Positions 23,666-27,660 of a stretch of 27,660 bases of DNA are shown here, piece after piece. The notes beneath the pieces were generated by a model. That model saw nothing but the letters and a program-made list of their open reading frames with translations. It searched no databases and was not told the DNA's origin. The position numbers and the translations under genes are program-made. Each line of letters begins with the position of its first letter. Within the stretch, counting starts at the first letter, position 1. This DNA comes from an uncultured bacterium (GTDB lineage Bacteria > Calescibacteriota > Calescibacteriia > Calescibacteriales > Calescibacteriaceae): contig CALHPK010000017.1 of the NCBI GenBank assembly GCA_938036315.1, positions 1 through 27,660 on the forward strand. Reading direction: 5' to 3'.

Positions 23666-24841
23666 CTATGAGACTGATTCTACGATAATAGATATTCCCA
23701 TGCCACCGCCGATGCAGATGGTGGCTAGACCCCGTTTTGCTCCGGTTCTTTTCATGTTCCACACGAGTGTGGTTAAAATTCTTCCGCCAGATGCGCCTAT
23801 TGGGTGTCCCAGCGCTATAGCTCCACCTGTGATATTGACATTGCTCCAGTCAAACCCAAGATCTTTGCCATCTGCAAGAGTTTGAGAAGCAAATGCTTCA
23901 TTTATCTCTATAAGATCAATATCGCTGATTTTTAAGCCGAGTTTTTCAAGGAGTTTGCGCGTTGAGAAAATCGGAGCAAAAAAAAGCTCTTTAGGAGGAA
24001 CTGCAGAGAATTCCCAATCTACTATTTTGGCAAGAGGTTTTTTGCCTTTTTTCTCAACTGCTTTTTCCGACATAATCAGTAGTGCGGATGCCCCATCGTT
24101 CAGGGTCGATGAATTTCCTGCAGTGACTGTGCCCCCTTGTTTGAACGCTGGCTTGAGCTTTGCCAACTTCTCTAATGTGGTGTCTGGCCTTGGAGTTTCA
24201 TCCTTATCTATTACTTCTCCGCCTTTAGTTTGTATGGGTACAATTTCATTTTTAAAAAGTCCTTCGACAGTAGCTTTTGTCGCTTTCATATGACTTTCAT
24301 ACGCAAATTTATCCTGTTCTTCCCTTGATATTTTAGCTTTCTCAGCAGTATATTCTGCAATTACACCCATATGCGAATTCTCAAATGCACACCAAAGACC
24401 ATCGTATATCATATGGTCCCGGGCTACAATGTCGCCAAACTTTGCACCTCGGCGAGCCTCAGGGGGAATAAGAAATGGAGCGTTAGACATTGATTCCATT
24501 CCCCCAGCTATAATTATATCAGCCCTCCCTAACATAATTTTTTCGGCAGCATGAATAACCGCTGAAAGCCCAGAACCACACACCCTGTTTATAGTTTCGC
24601 ATGGAGCGTATGGAGAAACTCCCCCGTATATCGCAGCTTGCCTTGCTGGCCCCTGACCAACTCCCGCCTGAAGAACATTCCCCATTATTACCTCTTCCAC
24701 TTCTTCACCCGTTATATTATTTCTTTTAAGAAGAGCTTCTATTACCTTCCCTCCTAATTCTGAAGCCTTGAAAGAGCTCAGGGCTCCCTGAAACTTTCCC
24801 ATCGGAGTTCTTACTCCATCAACTATGTACGCTATCCGCAT
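23666..24841 (-). CDS. Acetyl-CoA C-acyltransferase (thiolase)
   Basis: A complete type II thiolase of 391 residues. It has NRVCGSGLSAV with the nucleophile Cys88, AGGMESMSNAP (112-122), the EINEAFA motif (about 312-318), ALGHPIGASGGR with His346, and CIGGGMG with the second active Cys376. It joins two acetyl-CoA molecules to acetoacetyl-CoA or performs the reverse. A strong SD (AAGGAGGT, 24848-24855) stands 6 bases before the ATG. It is the first gene of a co-directional set with the thiolase-like and DUF35 genes. A perfect palindrome lies about 47 bases upstream of the start. Chain-length preference cannot be read. Confidence 0.95.
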   Translation of the reverse strand: MRIAYIVDGVRTPMGKFQGALSSFKASELGGKVIEALLKRNNITGEEVEEVIMGNVLQAGVGQGPARQAAIYGGVSPYAPCETINRVCGSGLSAVIHAAEKIMLGRADIIIAGGMESMSNAPFLIPPEARRGAKFGDIVARDHMIYDGLWCAFENSHMGVIAEYTAEKAKISREEQDKFAYESHMKATKATVEGLFKNEIVPIQTKGGEVIDKDETPRPDTTLEKLAKLKPAFKQGGTVTAGNSSTLNDGASALLIMSEKAVEKKGKKPLAKIVDWEFSAVPPKELFFAPIFSTRKLLEKLGLKISDIDLIEINEAFASQTLADGKDLGFDWSNVNITGGAIALGHPIGASGGRILTTLVWNMKRTGAKRGLATICIGGGMGISIIVESVS

Positions 24842-24887
24842 AATCTTACCTCCTTAACTTTTTATCTTTAGTGTATGCCAAATGCCG

Positions 24888-24913
24888 AAATTTTTCAAAT
24901 ATTTGAAAAATTT
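24888..24913. promoter_or_regulatory. Perfect 26-bp palindrome, likely operator
   Basis: Each half is AAATTTTTCAAAT or its exact complement, 13+13 with no gap. It sits between divergent genes, 47 bases before the thiolase ATG and about 100 before the sulfotransferase-like start. Such a site fits a dimeric repressor (TetR or similar). No regulator gene is adjacent. A hairpin is also possible, but without a T-run. Confidence 0.6.
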
Positions 24914-25014
24914 AAGGTGTGAAGTTATAAAAAATGGTACAGCAGGCGCAGAAACTTCCCTGTGGATTCGAGGAATAAGCTTAAGGGGATAGAGTTTAGT
25001 TTGCAAAAACGGCA

Positions 25015-25800
25015 GTGATTACGGTAATAACAGGAGGATTAAGATGTGGGCTTTTGTCTCTTTACCATCTTGTAAAAAAAATGAGATTGAAAACTTCTTT
25101 GACGTTAGATTTTGACAATAAATTCTTGGACAATCTACAAAAAGATGGTTCAATCATCTTTTCCCCCTATCTTCTTTATGAATGGGAAAATGTCAAAGAT
25201 CTCCTTAGAGTTGCTAAGGATCTCAGGTTGGTCGTAATTTTGAGGAAACCCGATGAAAGAGCATTTTCGCTCTGGAAGAGTAATCTGATGTATGGTTTAG
25301 AATTCAAGAGCGACTTTGAGGAAGCTCTGCAGATAGAAAATAAGAGGTTCTATAGCTCAAAGTTCAAAGATGCTACAGGAGTAAATTTCTGGAGATATAT
25401 ATACTTCAGGGGAGGATTATATTCTTTTTTCCTCGAGAAATTAGAAGGTCCTCATAGAGATGTAAAAGTTCTTACATATGAGGGAATTTTTAGCAAAGGT
25501 GGTATCAGAAATATTTTTGATTTTTTAGGTATAAGTGCTGATGTGAATCGGTTAAAGGTTCCTCATTTGGGAAAAAGTCTCGTCCCAGCTGTTCCACAGA
25601 TCCAATTTGTTTTAAGAAGAATAGGAGATGGAGTATTTCCAGCTTTACCCATGTATAAGAAACTCTCAGCTTTTCTGATGAAATTGAATCTGATCTTAGG
25701 TAGAACTCAAATTTATCACTGGTGTGTGGACTTTCTTAAAGAAGCGTACAGATTTGAGATAGAAAAGCTTAATAAGATGGGGATAGAAATAATAGATTAG
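25015..25800 (+). CDS. Sulfotransferase-family protein
   Basis: The 261 residues start with GTG; a stop lies six codons upstream and no ATG is available. The 3'-phosphate-binding motif is clear: LVVILRKPDERAFSLW (72-87; Arg77, Arg82, Ser85). It is followed by FEEALQIENKRF and, later, VLTYEGIFSKGGIRNIFDFLGI, the layout of PAPS-dependent sulfotransferases ('YE.l...p...l..i..FLgi'). The N-terminal 5'-phosphosulfate loop, normally GxxKSGTTxL, reads GGLRCGLLSL and has lost the Thr pair, so the cofactor site may be altered. The acceptor is unknown. No SD is near. Its stop and the glgA stop overlap by four bases (TTAG). Confidence 0.8.
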   Translation: MITVITGGLRCGLLSLYHLVKKMRLKTSLTLDFDNKFLDNLQKDGSIIFSPYLLYEWENVKDLLRVAKDLRLVVILRKPDERAFSLWKSNLMYGLEFKSDFEEALQIENKRFYSSKFKDATGVNFWRYIYFRGGLYSFFLEKLEGPHRDVKVLTYEGIFSKGGIRNIFDFLGISADVNRLKVPHLGKSLVPAVPQIQFVLRRIGDGVFPALPMYKKLSAFLMKLNLILGRTQIYHWCVDFLKEAYRFEIEKLNKMGIEIID

Positions 25801-27272
25801 AAAGGTTTTTGGTATATTTCCGTATATACTTTTATATATTCATTTGCCATTTTTTCAGCGGAGAAATCGAGCATCATAACCTCTTTCCTAAGCTTTTTGA
25901 ACTTTGTCTTGTTTTCATATAGTTCAATAGATCTTTTTATAGCGCACAAAAGTTCTTCTTCCGTTGGATTTTTGAAAGTAATACCGTAACCCCCCTTTTC
26001 CGATATATCCCTGACAGTATCAGAAAGACCTCCCGTTTCTCTGACTATCGGGATAGCTCCATATCTCATACCTATAAGCTGAGAAATACCACAGGGTTCG
26101 AATATCGAAGGTACTAAGATGAAATCTAAAGATGCAAAAACCTTTCTTGAAAATGCCTCAGTAAATCTTGTTTCGACCTTTATATTTGAATATTTTTCTG
26201 CAAGTTTTAGTATTTGTAATTGATATTCGCCGATTCCTACAAACAAAAAGTTTGCGTTGAGCCTTGAAAGCCTATCAGCAGTAGCCACAATAAGATGAAA
26301 TCCTTTCTGATGAGTCATTCTGCTTACAGTACCTATTAGAGCCTTTTGAGGGTCTAAATTGTAGCTTTTGCAAAGTTCTACCTTGTTCTTCTCTCTTGCT
26401 TGTATGCTTTTACTACTAAATTTAAAGTAGATGCTATTGTCTCTTTGAGGATTCAATGTTTCGTAGTCAATGCCATTGATGATTCCTTTTATCTTCCATT
26501 TATATTTTTTTATTAGCCCCTCCAATCCATATCCATATTCATAAGTTGTTATCTCCTCAGCATATGTTGGACTTACTGTTGTTACATAATCAGAAAATAT
26601 TATACCTGCTTTCATTATGTTTATGAGTCCATAAAACTCAAGGTATTCCATGTTGTATAGAGATTCTGGAAGGTTGAGCTTGTATAGTTCTTCCTTTGGA
26701 TAGAATCCCTGATACGCCATGTTATGTATTGTAAACACATTTTTAACTGGGAGGCCGAGAATTTTTTTTGTAATGAGTGGGACAAGAGCTGTGAGCCAAT
26801 CGTTCGAATGGAGAATTTCAAAGTTTTCTATTTTCCCTTCTTTTAGTGCTTGAGCTACAGCCCAGCAGAATCCTCCAAATCTTATATCATTGTCAGCGTA
26901 AGCCTCACCAGGGGGACCATAAATGAAATCCCTTCCGAAAAGCTCTTTATTATCAAATAAGTAACCCTGAATTTCCTCTCCCTGAACTTTATATATCCTG
27001 AATTTGTATTTTCTAAATCCCACAGTCACATCGACTTCTTTTCCAGTGTCTGTTATTTCTAATTTCTTTGTATATTCGTCTCCTATCTCAGGATGACTTT
27101 TGACATTTTTCTTTTGCAGATATTTTTCTTCTATGGCTTTGTAAAGTGGCAAAATAAAATACGCAGATACACTATTTTTGTTAAGATATTTTGCTAGAGA
27201 GTAAGTGAAATCCGCCAACCCACCAGCTTTAGCTAAAGGATAAATCTCAGTAGATATTATTCCTATCTTCAT
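25797..27272 (-). CDS. glgA: Glycogen/starch synthase (GT5)
   Basis: GlgA adds glucose from ADP-glucose (sometimes UDP-glucose) to growing alpha-1,4-glucan. The 491 residues are typical for the family. KAGGLAD (15-21) is the ADP-glucose/acceptor motif; VFTIHNMAYQGFYPKE, INGIDYETLNP, IGTVSRMTHQKGF and VPSIFEPCGISQLIGMRYG are diagnostic of the two Rossmann domains, and the C-terminal EPCGxxQ segment holds the catalytic Glu. No SD is visible before the ATG. The gene is monocistronic in this window and converges on the sulfotransferase-like gene with a 4-base overlap. No other glycogen genes are present. Confidence 0.95.
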   Translation of the reverse strand: MKIGIISTEIYPLAKAGGLADFTYSLAKYLNKNSVSAYFILPLYKAIEEKYLQKKNVKSHPEIGDEYTKKLEITDTGKEVDVTVGFRKYKFRIYKVQGEEIQGYLFDNKELFGRDFIYGPPGEAYADNDIRFGGFCWAVAQALKEGKIENFEILHSNDWLTALVPLITKKILGLPVKNVFTIHNMAYQGFYPKEELYKLNLPESLYNMEYLEFYGLINIMKAGIIFSDYVTTVSPTYAEEITTYEYGYGLEGLIKKYKWKIKGIINGIDYETLNPQRDNSIYFKFSSKSIQAREKNKVELCKSYNLDPQKALIGTVSRMTHQKGFHLIVATADRLSRLNANFLFVGIGEYQLQILKLAEKYSNIKVETRFTEAFSRKVFASLDFILVPSIFEPCGISQLIGMRYGAIPIVRETGGLSDTVRDISEKGGYGITFKNPTEEELLCAIKRSIELYENKTKFKKLRKEVMMLDFSAEKMANEYIKVYTEIYQKPF

Positions 27273-27660
27273 CTTTTCTGATATCTTGCGTTCGTTATAT
27301 TATAGTCCTAATTTTAAGATTTACATTTTATCCTACACTAAAAGCAAGTAATCGCAGTGTAAAGCTATGATAAATCAAAGACGGCAAAGATTTGATTACA
27401 GAGGTAATTCAACTTTTCTTTATTTTTTTTAATTTTTACAAACCACGCCTTAGCAAAGAAATTGTTATGGTTTAGTGAGTGAGAACAAATGTGTCAAGAG
27501 ATTCAAGCAAAAGATTTGTCAACTCAAAAAATTTTCAAAATGAGAAAGATTTATAAAATATAAAATTGCTTTTATAGAAAGTAGGTATTTGGAGTTACGA
27601 AGATTTGATAAAAATTTCTTGACAGATAGTTAAGCTCCCAGTAGATGAAAAAATGAAAAT
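27273..27660. other. Region without a gene at the right edge
   Basis: About 390 AT-rich bases hold no convincing frame. Two short hairpins are possible: TACACT (27334-27339) with AGTGTA (27356-27361), and AATCAAA (27373-27379) with TTTGATT (27391-27397). They sit next to each other and might be a structured leader or small RNA, but the stems are short. TTGACA occurs at 27619-27624 with a weak TAGATG 17 bases later. An ATG at 27653 is open at the edge, too short to judge. Confidence 0.5.

Noticed and set aside
27619-27660. Promoter and gene start at the right edge
   Set aside because: TTGACA is good, but the -10 matches only 3 of 6 and the frame after it is too short to judge.

Overview
The window is AT-rich chromosomal DNA from a bacterium with a cell envelope rich in lipoproteins. 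Four or five proteins carry lipoprotein or secretory signals, including an LPP20-like protein and two very large lipoproteins. I see no phage, transposase, CRISPR array, rRNA or plasmid functions. Many genes lack a clear Shine-Dalgarno (SD) sequence and several use GTG or TTG starts. Together with the unusual gene order this suggests a poorly sampled, probably Gram-negative-type lineage, but the sequence does not let me name the phylum.

Layout. 1-5341: the 3' part of a secreted-type protein with calcium-loop-like motifs (open at the left edge), then a 1266-residue lipoprotein with chitobiase-C-like beta-sandwich modules followed by about 14 LVIVD-type propeller repeats. 5365-6454: an FmdB-type zinc ribbon and ribulose-phosphate 3-epimerase (rpe). 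6441-7867 (minus): gmk and trmD, coupled by an ATGA overlap; trmD overlaps rpe tail to tail. 8163-10474: an LPP20-like lipoprotein, a serine-palmitoyltransferase-like PLP enzyme and a directly abutting small protein. 10682-12066 (minus): gatC, with a start I move to TTG, coupled by TAATG to a DegT-type aminotransferase. 12319-15059: an orphan DctP-like binding protein, a TIGR02757-family protein and an HPr-kinase-like P-loop protein. 15066-18457 (minus): tRNA-Asp, hslV, a Fur-family regulator, malate dehydrogenase and an extended SDR. 18553-20727 (minus): an unrecognised 724-residue lipoprotein. 20801-21916: quinolinate synthase. 21947-24841 (minus): a thiolase, a thiolase-like protein that has lost the usual catalytic motifs, and a DUF35 zinc-ribbon/OB protein, preceded by a perfect 26-bp palindrome. 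25015-27272: a sulfotransferase-like gene converging on glycogen synthase.

How the genes fit together. Most are housekeeping (tRNA modification, nucleotide, NAD, glycogen and central carbon metabolism). The thiolase, thiolase-like and DUF35 genes look like one acyl-CoA enzyme set. The PLP synthase may feed sphingoid-type lipid synthesis.

Most unusual observations. (1) Short tandem duplications that include a gene's stop codon occur at the 3' ends of at least five genes or gene pairs (near 8720, 10631, 17248, 21910 and 22497). (2) hslV starts with TTG nine bases after the CCA end of tRNA-Asp, with no SD in that leader. (3) The acyl-CoA set contains a thiolase-like subunit without canonical catalytic residues. 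All functional statements come from motif reading by eye; no database search was run.
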